Positions 8,089 through 17,358 of a DNA stretch of 49,619 nucleotides are shown piece after piece. The stretch is from positions 1-49,619 of the forward strand of contig NZ_JAKIHL010000023.1 in NCBI RefSeq assembly GCF_021608135.1, in the 5' to 3' direction. The notes under the pieces are model-generated. The model had not been told where the DNA came from and did no database searches. It was given only the letters and a program-made list of their open reading frames with translations. The translations under genes and the position numbers were made by a program. The stretch comes from Microaerobacter geothermalis (lineage in GTDB: Bacteria; Bacillota; Bacilli; DSM-22679). How positions within the stretch are numbered: position 1 is the first letter of the stretch; the number at the start of each line of letters is the position of its first letter.

Positions 8089-11000
8089 TCATTCTACGCT
8101 AAAATACCGGGCATCAGGATGGGAAAAAACCATGGCCGATACCGATGCCTCAGGCTCCATCATAAACCCGTCCGTTAAGGAAATTCCGATAGCTTCAGGT
8201 TGTATCAATTGAAACAGCTTTTCCTGATCATTAAGATTGGGACAGGCCGGATAGCCGAATGATACCCGTATTCCTTGATATTTGGCACTGAATCGTTCCT
8301 TCATAGTCATCTCTGGAGAATCAGGAATACCCCATGAGTCCCTGATCAAGTGATGCAGACGCTCGGCAAATGCTTCCGCCAGTTCTAGGGCTAGGGCCTG
8401 CAAAACATGGGATCGGAGATAATCCCCCTTGTCTTTCCAAGATCCTGCCAGTTCCCTGATTCCTTCTCCTGCAGTAACGGCCATAAAGGCTACATAATCC
8501 ATGACGCCACTTTCCTTCGACCGCAAAAAATCAGCCAGACATAAATGGGGGTGGATCCTTTGTCGGGGAAAGGTAAACTGCTGAATGATGGTTGACAGGT
8601 CCTGAGGGGCATAGATCAAAATCTGATTCCCGGATGACTGGGCCGGGAAAAATTGATAAATTCCATGGAGACGAATCAACTGATCCCTTTTTGCCTCTTC
8701 CAATAATCGGAAAACGATTTCTCTCAATTCAACGGCTTTTTTATCCCCTTTAGTCAACAACTTTTCTACACTCCCCCTTAACCCCAGATGTTTTCCCAAT
8801 AACATCTGCAGGTTGAGATAGGGCTGAACATGGCTGATTGGATAATTTCGCAACACATGACGTTTAAAATCCGGAGGAGGATAAACAGGTGATTGGTGGT
8901 TCACATCTGGGGAGCGAGTGATAACCTGATAAGCACCCCCCCTTGATTCATCATCTTTTGAAAATTCCAATGATAAAGCCCGTTCCGATTCCTCCTTTTT
9001 CTGTTCAATGAGACCATGATCCCGTTTCATGGAATCAACCAACCGGTTGGCTAATTGCAACCCTTCCATGGCATCCCGTGCATAAAGAACCGTTCCGTTA
9101 TATTCCGGAGCAATCTTTGTTTCGGTAAATCTCTTGGTTAAAGCCGCTCCACCAACCAGCAGCGGGATGTCAATTCCCGACATTTTTAAATCCTGTGCCG
9201 TCAACACCATCTGCTGGGCGGATTTGACCAATAGACCAGAGAGTCCGATCATGTCAGGTTTTTCTTCCTCCACAACTTTGATGATTTGTTCAGACGGTAC
9301 CTTAATTCCAAGATCAACGATTTGGAATCCATTGTTGGACAGAATAATTTCTACCAGATTTTTTCCAATGTCATGTACGTCTCCCTTTACGGTGGCAAGA
9401 ATAATTTTTCCCTTTCCTTTATTATCCGATTTTTCCATATAAGGCTGTAAAAAGGAAACGGCAGCCTTCATCACTTCCGCACTCTGCAACACCTCGGCGA
9501 CAATTAGTTGATTGTCGTTAAACAACTGACCAACCTTTTCCATCCCTTTCATCAGGGGACCATTTATGATGTCCAGGGGGGAAGATTTCTTTAAAGCTTG
9601 CTGAAGATCTTCTGTCAAGCCTTCTTTCATCCCCTCCACCACATAATTAACCAGCCGTTCCTCTAAAGACATAGAAGATTTTTTCTGTGTTGATGTTACT
9701 TTTTTTTCCCGATAATAATGGGTAAAGCGATTTAAAGTATCCGTATTGGTGCGAAATAGAAGGTCTTCTGCCATCTGCCTTTCCTCAGGAGGAATCGAAG
9801 CATATCTTTCCAATTTCTCGGTGTTGACGATGGCATAATCAAGACCAGCCTTTGTACAATGATATAAAAAAACCGCATTTAAAACCTCTCTCCCTGCAGG
9901 AGGAAGTCCGAAAGAAACATTGCTAATTCCCAGAATCGTCTGACAGTCTGGAAAGCTTTCTTTAATCAGGCGTATTCCCTCTACAGTCTCCAAGGCAGAA
10001 CCGATGTATGCTTGATCTCCTGTACCTACGGGAAAGACGAGGGGATCAAAGACCATATCCTTGGGATTCATGCCATATTTGTGCACCAAAAGGTCAAAGG
10101 AACGTTCTGCAATCTCCAATTTTCTCTCCCGGGTAATGGCCATTCCCTTCTCATCAATGGTACCAATCACCACTGCTGCCCCATATTTGCGGACCAGGGA
10201 AACCACTTCCTCAAACTTCTTCTCTCCTTCTTCCAGATTGATAGAGTTAATAATCGATTTGCCTTGGGAGTATTTTAAGGCAGATTCAGCAACAACCGGG
10301 TCCGTCGTGTCTATCATCAGCGGTGCCTTTACTTTTTTTATGGCAAACTGAAGGAATTTTTCCATATCGGTTCGCTCATCCCGTTCCGGATCTGCCAAAC
10401 AAATATCGATAATCTGTGCACCTCCCTTTACCTGGGTCCGGGCAATTTCCGACGCCTCCTCATACTTCCCTTCGCGAATCAAATTTCTAAACTTTTTCGA
10501 TCCGATGACATTGGTCCGTTCCCCCACCAGAAGAGGTCGGTTATCCGCTTCTACATAAACCGGTTCAATGCCGGAAATGGATGGAAGACGTTTTGGCATC
10601 GCCTGCCGGGGCTTATATTTTTTCATTTCTTCAGCGAGATGCCGGATATGTTCCGGTGTTGTTCCACAGCATCCTCCAACGAGATTTAACCATCCCTGCC
10701 TCGCAAACTCGGCCATTTTAGTTGCCAGACCAGCTGGCGTTTCATGATAGTGACCATTTTCATCAGGGAGGCCAGCATTGGGATAACAGGATATTCCGGT
10801 TTGGGCCAAATTGGATAACGTGCGGATATGATCACGCATAAATTCAGGGCCAGTGGCACAATTTAATCCGATGGAAATGGGATGAAGATGTTCTAGGGAA
10901 ATATAAAAAGCTTCAATGTTTTGTCCGGCAAGGGTGGTGCCCATAGGTTCAATGGTGCCTGAGATCATAATGGGAACGTCTTTCCCGGTTTCATCAAGGG

Positions 11001-11544
11001 CCCGTTGTATGCCGATGCCGGCAGCCTTGACATTTAATGTATCCTGGGCGGTTTCTATCAAAAGCACATCCACTCCACCGCTGATCAGTGCAAGGGCCTG
11101 GCGATAGTAAGATTGTGTCAGTTGGTCAAAGGTGATCCCCCCTGTGACGGACAAAGATTTTGTTGTGGGACCCACGGAGCCTGCGACATATCTGGGCCAG
11201 TCAGGTGTAGCATACTGATCTGCCGCTTCCCGGGCGATGGTCGCAGCAGCCAGATTAATTTCCTCCGTTTTATCCTGCAGGGCATATTCGGCAAGAACGA
11301 CATCTGTCGCCCCAAATGTATTTGTTTCAATAATGTCTGCACCTGCTGCTAGATATTCCTCATGGATGCTACGAATCAAATCAGGACGGGTAATGTTTAA
11401 TATTTCGTTGCATCCTTCGTACTCTTCCCCTCCGAAATCCTGTGCCGTTAAATGGGCCTGTTGAATCAATGTTCCCATAGCTCCATCCAAAATCATGATT
11501 TTGTTATTCAATTGTTCTTGTATTCTTGGTGTTGCAGGTTTCAT
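8089..11544 (-). CDS. metH: Cobalamin-dependent methionine synthase
   Basis: This 1151-residue protein transfers the methyl group from methyl-tetrahydrofolate to homocysteine through cob(I)alamin. Domains in order: homocysteine-binding barrel (1-310) with zinc ligands Cys229, Cys292 and Cys293 (GLNCATGP, GGCCGTTPEHI); pterin-binding barrel (about 340-600, VGERTNVIGSKKF); cobalamin cap and B12-binding domain (about 630-860) with DVHDIGKN as DxHxxG; and C-terminal AdoMet-dependent reactivation domain (about 900-1150). The length is typical for full MetH, so it is self-reactivating when reduced by flavodoxin. It lies 12 bp downstream of metC in the S-box operon. A cobalamin-independent MetE is not seen in this window. 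Confidence 0.96.
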   Translation of the reverse strand: MKPATPRIQEQLNNKIMILDGAMGTLIQQAHLTAQDFGGEEYEGCNEILNITRPDLIRSIHEEYLAAGADIIETNTFGATDVVLAEYALQDKTEEINLAAATIAREAADQYATPDWPRYVAGSVGPTTKSLSVTGGITFDQLTQSYYRQALALISGGVDVLLIETAQDTLNVKAAGIGIQRALDETGKDVPIMISGTIEPMGTTLAGQNIEAFYISLEHLHPISIGLNCATGPEFMRDHIRTLSNLAQTGISCYPNAGLPDENGHYHETPAGLATKMAEFARQGWLNLVGGCCGTTPEHIRHLAEEMKKYKPRQAMPKRLPSISGIEPVYVEADNRPLLVGERTNVIGSKKFRNLIREGKYEEASEIARTQVKGGAQIIDICLADPERDERTDMEKFLQFAIKKVKAPLMIDTTDPVVAESALKYSQGKSIINSINLEEGEKKFEEVVSLVRKYGAAVVIGTIDEKGMAITRERKLEIAERSFDLLVHKYGMNPKDMVFDPLVFPVGTGDQAYIGSALETVEGIRLIKESFPDCQTILGISNVSFGLPPAGREVLNAVFLYHCTKAGLDYAIVNTEKLERYASIPPEERQMAEDLLFRTNTDTLNRFTHYYREKKVTSTQKKSSMSLEERLVNYVVEGMKEGLTEDLQQALKKSSPLDIINGPLMKGMEKVGQLFNDNQLIVAEVLQSAEVMKAAVSFLQPYMEKSDNKGKGKIILATVKGDVHDIGKNLVEIILSNNGFQIVDLGIKVPSEQIIKVVEEEKPDMIGLSGLLVKSAQQMVLTAQDLKMSGIDIPLLVGGAALTKRFTETKIAPEYNGTVLYARDAMEGLQLANRLVDSMKRDHGLIEQKKEESERALSLEFSKDDESRGGAYQVITRSPDVNHQSPVYPPPDFKRHVLRNYPISHVQPYLNLQMLLGKHLGLRGSVEKLLTKGDKKAVELREIVFRLLEEAKRDQLIRLHGIYQFFPAQSSGNQILIYAPQDLSTIIQQFTFPRQRIHPHLCLADFLRSKESGVMDYVAFMAVTAGEGIRELAGSWKDKGDYLRSHVLQALALELAEAFAERLHHLIRDSWGIPDSPEMTMKERFSAKYQGIRVSFGYPACPNLNDQEKLFQLIQPEAIGISLTDGFMMEPEASVSAMVFSHPDARYFSVE

Positions 11545-11556
11545 GAACTTTTCCCC

Positions 11557-12723
11557 CTATTCGTAAAGAGCGCGTGATGAAACAAGACGGGGCAACATGG
11601 CTTGCTCCAAATCTTCGATTAAATCATGGGGATCCTCCAGACCAACAGACAAACGCAACAATCCATCATGTATTCCCCTTTTTCTCCGCTCTTCTTCCGG
11701 CATCGCCGCATGGGACATCAATGCCGGATAAGAGAGAATGGATTCCACCGAACCAAGGCTTACAGCAACTGCCGGTATTTTCACCCGCTTCATGATTTTT
11801 TTGGCCATGCTGGCATTTCCAACGTCGAAGGATAACACCGCACCATGTCCAGTCACCTGCTTGTTCTGAATGTCGTGTCCCTGGTGGGTAGGAAGTCCCG
11901 TATAATACACTTCTTTGACATAGGACTGTTCTTTGAGCCAATTGGCAATGATTTTTGCCCCATTCGTTGCAGAATCAAGACGTACTTTCAGGGTTTTTAA
12001 TCCCCTTAACACCAACCAAGAATCCTGTACCCCCAGTATGGCTCCAAATGAATTTTGTAAAAACCCGATTTTTTCAGCCAGTTCTTCATTTTTTGCCACA
12101 ACAAGTCCAGCAATCACATCGCTATGTCCGGCGATGAATTTTGTGGCACTATGAATGACAATGTCTGCACCAAATTGAATCGGCCTTTGATAGTATGGAG
12201 TCAAAAAAGTGTTGTCCACAATAAACAGCAATTTCGATTGTTTAGCGATTTCTTCAATTTTTCCCAGGTCGGTAACCTTCAGCAACGGATTGGAAGGGGT
12301 TTCCACATAGATCGCCTTCGTGTTTGGCTTTATGGCCTCTTCAACGGCGTTTATATCTGTTGTATCAACAAAGGTGGCAGAAATCCCCAACCTGGATAAC
12401 ACCTGAGTGACAATTCGATGGGTCCCCCCATAAACATCCTCAGAAATGACCACATGATCTCCTGAAGATAAGAGGAGAAAAACCGTTGAAATGGCAGCCA
12501 TGCCGGATGAAAAGGCAAACCCTCTACATCCACCTTCCAATAATGCAATCGTCTCTTCCAAAGCATGGCGGGTTGGGTTGCCTGACCGGGCATAATCATA
12601 GGGGCCCGGTTGATCTACATCAAACTGATGATAGGTGGAAGCCTGGTAAATAGGAGTGCTACAGGCTCCGGTATATGGATCCACTTTATAAGGATTGTGA
12701 ATGATTTGCGTGGAAAATTTCAT
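11557..12723 (-). CDS. metC: Cystathionine beta-lyase
   Basis: This PLP enzyme of the Cys/Met metabolism family (388 residues) cleaves cystathionine to homocysteine. The PLP lysine is in VIHSATKFIAGHSDV, and the YDYARSGNPTRHALEE motif lies near residue 55. ATG at 12723 is used because GGAGGGGAATTGG precedes it; longer in-frame starts lack such a site. It overlaps the 3' end of metI by about 38 bp, the same arrangement as B. subtilis metI-metC (yjcI-yjcJ), so translation is probably coupled. Distinguishing lyase from gamma-synthase or O-acetylhomoserine sulfhydrylase rests mainly on gene order. Confidence 0.85.
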   Translation of the reverse strand: MKFSTQIIHNPYKVDPYTGACSTPIYQASTYHQFDVDQPGPYDYARSGNPTRHALEETIALLEGGCRGFAFSSGMAAISTVFLLLSSGDHVVISEDVYGGTHRIVTQVLSRLGISATFVDTTDINAVEEAIKPNTKAIYVETPSNPLLKVTDLGKIEEIAKQSKLLFIVDNTFLTPYYQRPIQFGADIVIHSATKFIAGHSDVIAGLVVAKNEELAEKIGFLQNSFGAILGVQDSWLVLRGLKTLKVRLDSATNGAKIIANWLKEQSYVKEVYYTGLPTHQGHDIQNKQVTGHGAVLSFDVGNASMAKKIMKRVKIPAVAVSLGSVESILSYPALMSHAAMPEEERRKRGIHDGLLRLSVGLEDPHDLIEDLEQAMLPRLVSSRALYE

Positions 12724-13876
12724 CCAATTCCCCTCCATTCCGGTGAATGTTTTCTTCATTTACGGCATAATCCAACGCCTGAGAAATATCTCCGATTAAA
12801 TCTTCCTCATGTTCGATCCCAGTTGACAAACGGAGCAGACGATCACACACGCCTACTTTCCGCCGAATCTCTTCAGGAATGTCCGCGTGGGTCTGAACAG
12901 AAGGATAGGTCATCAAACTTTCTACCCCGCCAAGGCTTTCCGCAAATGAAATCACCCTCAAATTTTTTAATACCGTTGGAATCCACTCCTTTTTCTTCAG
13001 GCGAAAGGAGATCATTCCTCCGTTACCCTTCGTCTGTCCCTTGATTCCTTCGGGATAAAACACTTCCTCCACACAGGGGTGCTTTTTCAGAAAAGAAACG
13101 ATTTTATTGGCATTTCGCTGATGTTTTTCCATGCGTAAAGCCAACGTTTTCATCCCCCGAATTAACAACCAGGAATCCTGGGGACCCAATACGGCACCGA
13201 TCGAATTATGCAAAAAGGATAATTTCTCAGAAATCTCTTCACCCTTGGATACAATCAATCCTGCCAATACGTCATTATGTCCCCCTAAATACTTCGTTCC
13301 ACTGTGTACAACGATATCCGCTCCTAATGGAATCGGATTTTGAAAATAGGGGGTAAGAAAAGTATTGTCAACAATGGTGATCAGCCCTTTATTCTTTGCC
13401 AGTCGGGCAATCTGATGGATGTCTGCTTCATGCATCATGGGATTGGTAGGAGATTCTATAAATATCGCTTTCGTAGAAGGGCCTATGGCAGCTTCAACCG
13501 AATCCATGTCCCTTGCATCAACATAGCTAAACTGTAATGAAAACCGCCTTAACACCTGTTCGAACAGCCGATAGGTCCCTCCATACAAATCAAGGGATGC
13601 CACGATATGATCCCCGGCAGAAAAAAGTGAAAATATCACCTGGATTGCTGCCATGCCGGAACTTAACGCAAATCCCCGATCCCCCTTTTCCAGAGTGGCT
13701 ATGGCATCTTCCAATACGGTTCTTGTCGGGTTTGCGGTTCTTGTGTAATCGTAACCGGTGCTTTCCCCCAATTCCGGATGTTGATAAGCAGCAGAATGAT
13801 AGATTGGAAAATTGATGGCACCGGTTTTTTCATCCCTTCGATTTCCAATTTGAGCCAGCTTCGTCTCTACGTTCAT
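12686..13876 (-). CDS. metI: Cystathionine gamma-synthase / O-acylhomoserine thiolyase
   Basis: This is a PLP enzyme of about 396 residues, in the same family as the next gene. It joins an O-acylhomoserine with cysteine or sulfide. Motifs seen are GYDYTRTANPTRTVLED near residue 45 and the PLP lysine in VVHSGTKYLGGHNDV. It is the first gene after the S-box leader, as in Bacillus. The ATG at 13876 gives an 8-nt gap from the GGGGGGT ribosome site; ATG at 13882 would be too close. The C-terminal tail (about residues 370-396, HRNGGELDEIFHANHSQSL) extends past the usual family end and overlaps the metC start. Confidence 0.87.
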   Translation of the reverse strand: MNVETKLAQIGNRRDEKTGAINFPIYHSAAYQHPELGESTGYDYTRTANPTRTVLEDAIATLEKGDRGFALSSGMAAIQVIFSLFSAGDHIVASLDLYGGTYRLFEQVLRRFSLQFSYVDARDMDSVEAAIGPSTKAIFIESPTNPMMHEADIHQIARLAKNKGLITIVDNTFLTPYFQNPIPLGADIVVHSGTKYLGGHNDVLAGLIVSKGEEISEKLSFLHNSIGAVLGPQDSWLLIRGMKTLALRMEKHQRNANKIVSFLKKHPCVEEVFYPEGIKGQTKGNGGMISFRLKKKEWIPTVLKNLRVISFAESLGGVESLMTYPSVQTHADIPEEIRRKVGVCDRLLRLSTGIEHEEDLIGDISQALDYAVNEENIHRNGGELDEIFHANHSQSL

Positions 13877-13891
13877 TTTCATTACCCCCCA

Positions 13892-14075
13892 AAAAAAATA
13901 ACCCCCTTCATCTTGAAAGGGGTATCGGTTTCCGAAGACAGGTCGGTTCCAGCCTTATCTTTCAAAATGAAAACTCATTTTGCAGGAATTAGCACCGTTC
14001 TCTTTGGAATACTCCGCCGAGTCGGTTGCCGGGCTTCATCGGGCCAGTCCCTCCGCCTTCTCTTGATAAGAATGC
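13892..14075 (-). ncRNA. SAM-I (S-box) riboswitch with terminator, met operon
   Basis: On the minus strand the aptamer starts with CTTATCAAGAGAAGG and contains GGAGGGACTGGCCCGATGAA and CCCGGCAACC, the core S-box sequence. Downstream are an antiterminator region and a terminator hairpin (13902-13926, CCCCTTTC/GAAGGGG) followed by eight T residues just before metI. High S-adenosylmethionine should cause premature termination. The leader controls metI, metC, metH and the YitJ-type gene. Confidence 0.95.
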
Positions 14076-14098
14076 TATTCAATTAATACGATGCTGTC

Positions 14099-14127
14099 AT
14101 TCTAACCTGTCATAGGTTCCCTGTCAA
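14099..14127 (-). promoter_or_regulatory. Sigma-A promoter of the S-box met operon
   Basis: On the minus strand TTGACA (14122-14127) and TAGAAT (14099-14104) are separated by 17 nt. Transcription would start near 14092, shortly before the S-box aptamer. It lies just past the stop codon of the D-cysteine desulfhydrase-like gene. Confidence 0.75.
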
Positions 14128-14146
14128 TAGGGTTATCGAAATTTTC

Positions 14147-15094
14147 TTAATCATGATTATACCACCAGTCCTGTATGGCCAATAAGCCCGGTGCCCCGCC
14201 GGTATGCCAAAACAATACACGGTCACGGAAAGTGATGATTCCCTTGTTAATATAGTCCAGCAAACCGGCCATGGTTTTCCCGGTATAGACGTGGTCCAGC
14301 AGAATCGCCTCAAGCTGAGCCAGCAGCTGAATCGCATGAACGGATTCCGGAGTTGTTTTTCCGTATCCGGGCCCGATGTATTGGTCATCAATCAATAAGT
14401 CCTCTTCCATCCAGTCCCTGTCAACTTCCCGAATACAATTCCTGATTCTAAGGGAAATTTCCTCCTTGGGAAGCCAGGGACTGATTCCCAGCAGTTTGGC
14501 ACGGTCACGAGAAAGACGGTTCCCCAGATAAATTCCGGCAAATGTCCCCCCCGATCCGGCGGTAACCACAATCCAGTCAAAATGATGGCCTTCAATCTCC
14601 TTATAGGCATCCAGATATCCCAGACTGCCCAAACCGTTGGAACCGCCAATCGGAATCAGATACGGTTTTTTTCCTTTCAGATGGAATTCATTATATGTCC
14701 GGATTAAAGCTTCTTCCATTTCTTCCGCTGTTCTCGCCCCGCTAAAGCGAATCTCGGCACCGACCAGAGTATCGATAAATAAATTGGCTCTCCGATGCCC
14801 CGGATCACGACCGGCCAAGACTAAAACCGGCTTAAGTCCGACTTTGACTGCCAGGGCAGCCGTTGCTTTGGCATGGTTGGATTGGGGACCTCCTGTCGTG
14901 ATCACCGTATCCGCTCCCTTTTCCAAAGCATCGGCCAGGATATATTCCAGTTTCCTGATCTTGTTCCCCCCGGTAGCCATACATCCGGTCAGATCGTCTC
15001 TTTTGATCCAGATTTCCGTACCGGTATGTTCACTTAACCGTTCAGCCAAATGCAGAGGGGTCGGGGTGAAGCTTAAGGCTAATTTTTTGACCAT
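14147..15094 (-). CDS. D-cysteine desulfhydrase / ACC deaminase family PLP enzyme
   Basis: This fold-type II PLP enzyme has about 315 residues. The motifs KRDDLTG and GGNKIRKLEYILADAL (PLP lysine in GGNK) and the GGPQSNHAKATAALA segment are characteristic of the D-cysteine desulfhydrase/1-aminocyclopropane-1-carboxylate deaminase family. D-cysteine desulfhydrase would yield pyruvate, ammonia and sulfide, and the location directly after sat and cysC supports a sulfur role over ACC degradation. ATG at 15094 is chosen because a GGAGGAG site precedes it; the upstream in-frame ATG at 15166 has no visible site. The residues that separate the two activities cannot be judged here with certainty. Confidence 0.8.
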   Translation of the reverse strand: MVKKLALSFTPTPLHLAERLSEHTGTEIWIKRDDLTGCMATGGNKIRKLEYILADALEKGADTVITTGGPQSNHAKATAALAVKVGLKPVLVLAGRDPGHRRANLFIDTLVGAEIRFSGARTAEEMEEALIRTYNEFHLKGKKPYLIPIGGSNGLGSLGYLDAYKEIEGHHFDWIVVTAGSGGTFAGIYLGNRLSRDRAKLLGISPWLPKEEISLRIRNCIREVDRDWMEEDLLIDDQYIGPGYGKTTPESVHAIQLLAQLEAILLDHVYTGKTMAGLLDYINKGIITFRDRVLFWHTGGAPGLLAIQDWWYNHD

Positions 15095-15210
15095 TTTTTC
15101 AACTCCTCCAATGGAATTGACAAATGTTAACCAATGATGCAAAACCCTAAATTCTTGATTCGGCATACACTGAAAATTTCTTTTAACTTTCTCGAATCTA
15201 AATGGAATGA

Positions 15211-15813
15211 TTAGATACGTTTCATTAAATATTGGATGATCTTTTCGGCAGATTGATCAATGGTGAATCGATGGGTTTCAATGATCAATTCCGGATTTTC
15301 CGGTTCTTCGTAGGGAGAGCTGACTCCCGTAAATTCCGGAATTTCTCCAATTCTGGCCTTTTTGTAGAGCCCCTTCGGATCCCGCTGCTCGCACTCTTCT
15401 AATGGACATTTTACATAAACTTCAATAAATTCTCCAGGTTCAACCAGGTTTCTGACCAACTGCCTGTCTTCGCGAAAAGGTGAAATAAAAGCGGTAATGG
15501 GAATCATTCCAGCATCTACAAACAGCTTGGCTACCTCACCGATTCTCCGGATATTTTCCCTTCGGTCTTCGGGTGTAAAACCAAGCCCTTTATTTAATCC
15601 ATGCCTGATGTTGTCACCATCAAGAACATAACTTCGCACTCCCATCTGGTGAAGGCGTTTGTCCACCTCATTGGCCAGGGTTGATTTCCCCGAGCCGGAA
15701 TATCCTGTAAGCCAAAGGATGCAGCTTTTATGCCCGTTTAATTGCTGCCTTTCCGGTTTATGAACGGAAGAGCCTTGCCAGACAATATTTGAAATAGTTT
15801 GGTTGGACATCAA
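15211..15813 (-). CDS. cysC: Adenylylsulfate (APS) kinase
   Basis: This 200-residue kinase phosphorylates adenylylsulfate to PAPS. The P-loop GYSGSGKST is near residue 36, and [23 protein letters not shown] and the [17 protein letters not shown] segment match APS kinases. It follows sat with a 31-bp gap, so both activation steps are probably co-transcribed. Its length is normal for the family. Together with the Fe-S type CysH it suggests that PAPS is made either for reduction or for sulfotransfer. Confidence 0.95.
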   Translation of the reverse strand: MMSNQTISNIVWQGSSVHKPERQQLNGHKSCILWLTGYSGSGKSTLANEVDKRLHQMGVRSYVLDGDNIRHGLNKGLGFTPEDRRENIRRIGEVAKLFVDAGMIPITAFISPFREDRQLVRNLVEPGEFIEVYVKCPLEECEQRDPKGLYKKARIGEIPEFTGVSSPYEEPENPELIIETHRFTIDQSAEKIIQYLMKRI

Positions 15814-15844
15814 ATCCCCTCTTTCTCTAAAAATGTAAGGATTC

Positions 15845-16996
15845 TCAGAAAGTCGTTCCAGTTTGCACTTTCATTCCTCTAATCAGAACATCCACAACCT
15901 CCGGTCTGCTGAACTCTGGAGGGGGCGCTTCTCCTCTCTTAAGCATCTCTCTGACTTTGGTTCCGGATAGGATAAGACGATTCTCATTTCCATGGGGACA
16001 AGTTTTTGTAGATGCCATATTTCCGCATTTGTTGCAGTAAAAGCTGTGTTCAAAAAACAGTGGGGTAATCCCCAAATCCCCATGAGTGAAATGATGAAAA
16101 ATCAGTTGGGCATCATAGGTTCCATAGTAATTACCGACACCGGCATGGTCCCGTCCTACAATAAAATGGGTGCATCCGTAGTTTTTCCGGACCAAAGCAT
16201 GGAAGATGGCTTCCCTTGGACCGGCATATCTCATTGCAGCTGGGAAAACCGCCAGAAAGACGCGATCCTGCGGGTAATAGTTTTTTAACAAGACTTGATA
16301 ACTTTCCATCCGTACATCAGCCGGTATATCATCTGATTTTGTCTCTCCCACCAAAGGATTTAAAAATAATCCATCCACAATCTCCAACGCCGTTTTTTGA
16401 ATGTATTCATGGGCTCTATGAACAGGATTTCGCGTCTGGAATCCCACCACCGTTTTCCACCCCTTCTGGATAAATGCGTTTCTTGTTTCATCAGGGTCCA
16501 AATAAAATTGCTGGAACTTTGATTTCTTTGGGCGTTTCACCATGGTCACTGGACCGGCAAGATACACATTCGGCCTTTCAAACAACTTATGGACACCTGG
16601 ATGGGCCAAATCTGTTGTACGATATATTTTTTCAGCCTCCAGTTGTTTATTGGGAACGTATTTCTCCTTTAGTTCAAGAATTCCGTATACTGTGCCATCA
16701 TGTAACAGCCTGATTTTTTCTCCGATTTCCAGTTGATCGGCAGTTTCTTCGGCTACAGGCAAGGTGATGGGTATACTCCAAACCAATCCGTTTTCAAGTC
16801 TCATCTGTTCGAGAACGTTTAGATAGTCTGCCTCTCCCATGAAACCTGTCAATGGACTGTAGGCGCCTACGGCGATTAATTCCAGGTCGGATAGTGCAAA
16901 TCCGTCCAGCTCGATCTCCTTGCTTAAACGGGAATAATCATATTCAAAATCGATACGGTTCACCAATGCCCCGCCATGGGGATGACTCAGACCCAT
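15845..16996 (-). CDS. sat: Sulfate adenylyltransferase (ATP sulfurylase)
   Basis: This 383-residue enzyme forms adenylylsulfate from ATP and sulfate. It carries the [15 protein letters not shown] nucleotide-binding motif near residue 185 and [17 protein letters not shown] near residue 285. It also has a C-terminal cysteine cluster, [18 protein letters not shown], a zinc-type motif seen in many Gram-positive Sat proteins. The start MGLSHPHGG is preceded by GGAGAGGAG. The leader contains a 12-bp hairpin and, further upstream, structured repeat copy 2, which separates this gene from cysH. Confidence 0.95.
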   Translation of the reverse strand: MGLSHPHGGALVNRIDFEYDYSRLSKEIELDGFALSDLELIAVGAYSPLTGFMGEADYLNVLEQMRLENGLVWSIPITLPVAEETADQLEIGEKIRLLHDGTVYGILELKEKYVPNKQLEAEKIYRTTDLAHPGVHKLFERPNVYLAGPVTMVKRPKKSKFQQFYLDPDETRNAFIQKGWKTVVGFQTRNPVHRAHEYIQKTALEIVDGLFLNPLVGETKSDDIPADVRMESYQVLLKNYYPQDRVFLAVFPAAMRYAGPREAIFHALVRKNYGCTHFIVGRDHAGVGNYYGTYDAQLIFHHFTHGDLGITPLFFEHSFYCNKCGNMASTKTCPHGNENRLILSGTKVREMLKRGEAPPPEFSRPEVVDVLIRGMKVQTGTTF

Positions 16997-17024
16997 AAAT
17001 CTCCTCTCCTTTCCATTCCTTTGT

Positions 17025-17058
17025 ATCTATATGGTGTATGGATGGAACACATATAGAT
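17025..17058. promoter_or_regulatory. Inverted repeat in the sat leader
   Basis: ATCTATATGGTGT and ACACATATAGAT are complementary arms (one base bulged) around a loop of about 9 nt, starting about 30 bp upstream of the sat start codon. It may be an operator or a leader-RNA hairpin close to the ribosome binding site. No known motif was recognised. Confidence 0.45.
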
Positions 17059-17072
17059 GAAACTAAACATAC

Positions 17073-17313
17073 ATGACCCGCAGGGTCACAAATTGATATG
17101 AAAAGGTATTTTCATATCAAAGATTTCCACGTCCGCTAGTCGAGTTCTTGCAAAGAAGTGATTAAAGTCCGCTACGAGTCTGAAAGAACGGAGTCCTCAA
17201 AAACATCTGGGTCTTTCATAAGGATGGAGTCAGTTTGAGGACTAATTTCCGTTCTTCATCCCCTCCGCTAAGTAAGAACTCGAGGGCTGTCCTTAGCAAA
17301 TTCTTTCGTTTCA
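17073..17313 (+). repeat. Structured intergenic repeat, copy 2
   Basis: This is the closest relative of 226-440, in the same orientation. Shared landmarks in order are ATGACCCG, ATTTTCATATCAAAGATT, CACGTCCGCTAGTCGAGTTCT, GTCCGCT, AAAGAACGG, CTCAAAAACATCTGG, GGAGTCAGTTTGAGG, CCGTTCTT, AAGAACTCGA and GGCTGTCCTT. It has an extra hairpin near its left end (GATATGAAAA/TTTTCATATC). Outer arms CGAGTTCTT and AAGAACTCG pair. The inner stem GTCCTCAAA/TTTGAGGAC differs from copy 1 by a compensatory change. It lies between cysH and sat in the sulfate-assimilation block. Confidence 0.82.
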
Positions 17314-17358
17314 TCCAATTAGTTACAGAAACCAAATAGGTGAAGAACTCTGAATGAA

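Noticed and set aside
8089-11544. Numerous antisense ORFs of 60-100 codons across metH and other long genes.
   Set aside because: They are shadows of strongly supported coding frames without ribosome sites or recognisable domains.
13892-14086. Open frame of about 100 codons on the plus strand over the S-box.
   Set aside because: The region is fully explained by the riboswitch on the other strand.
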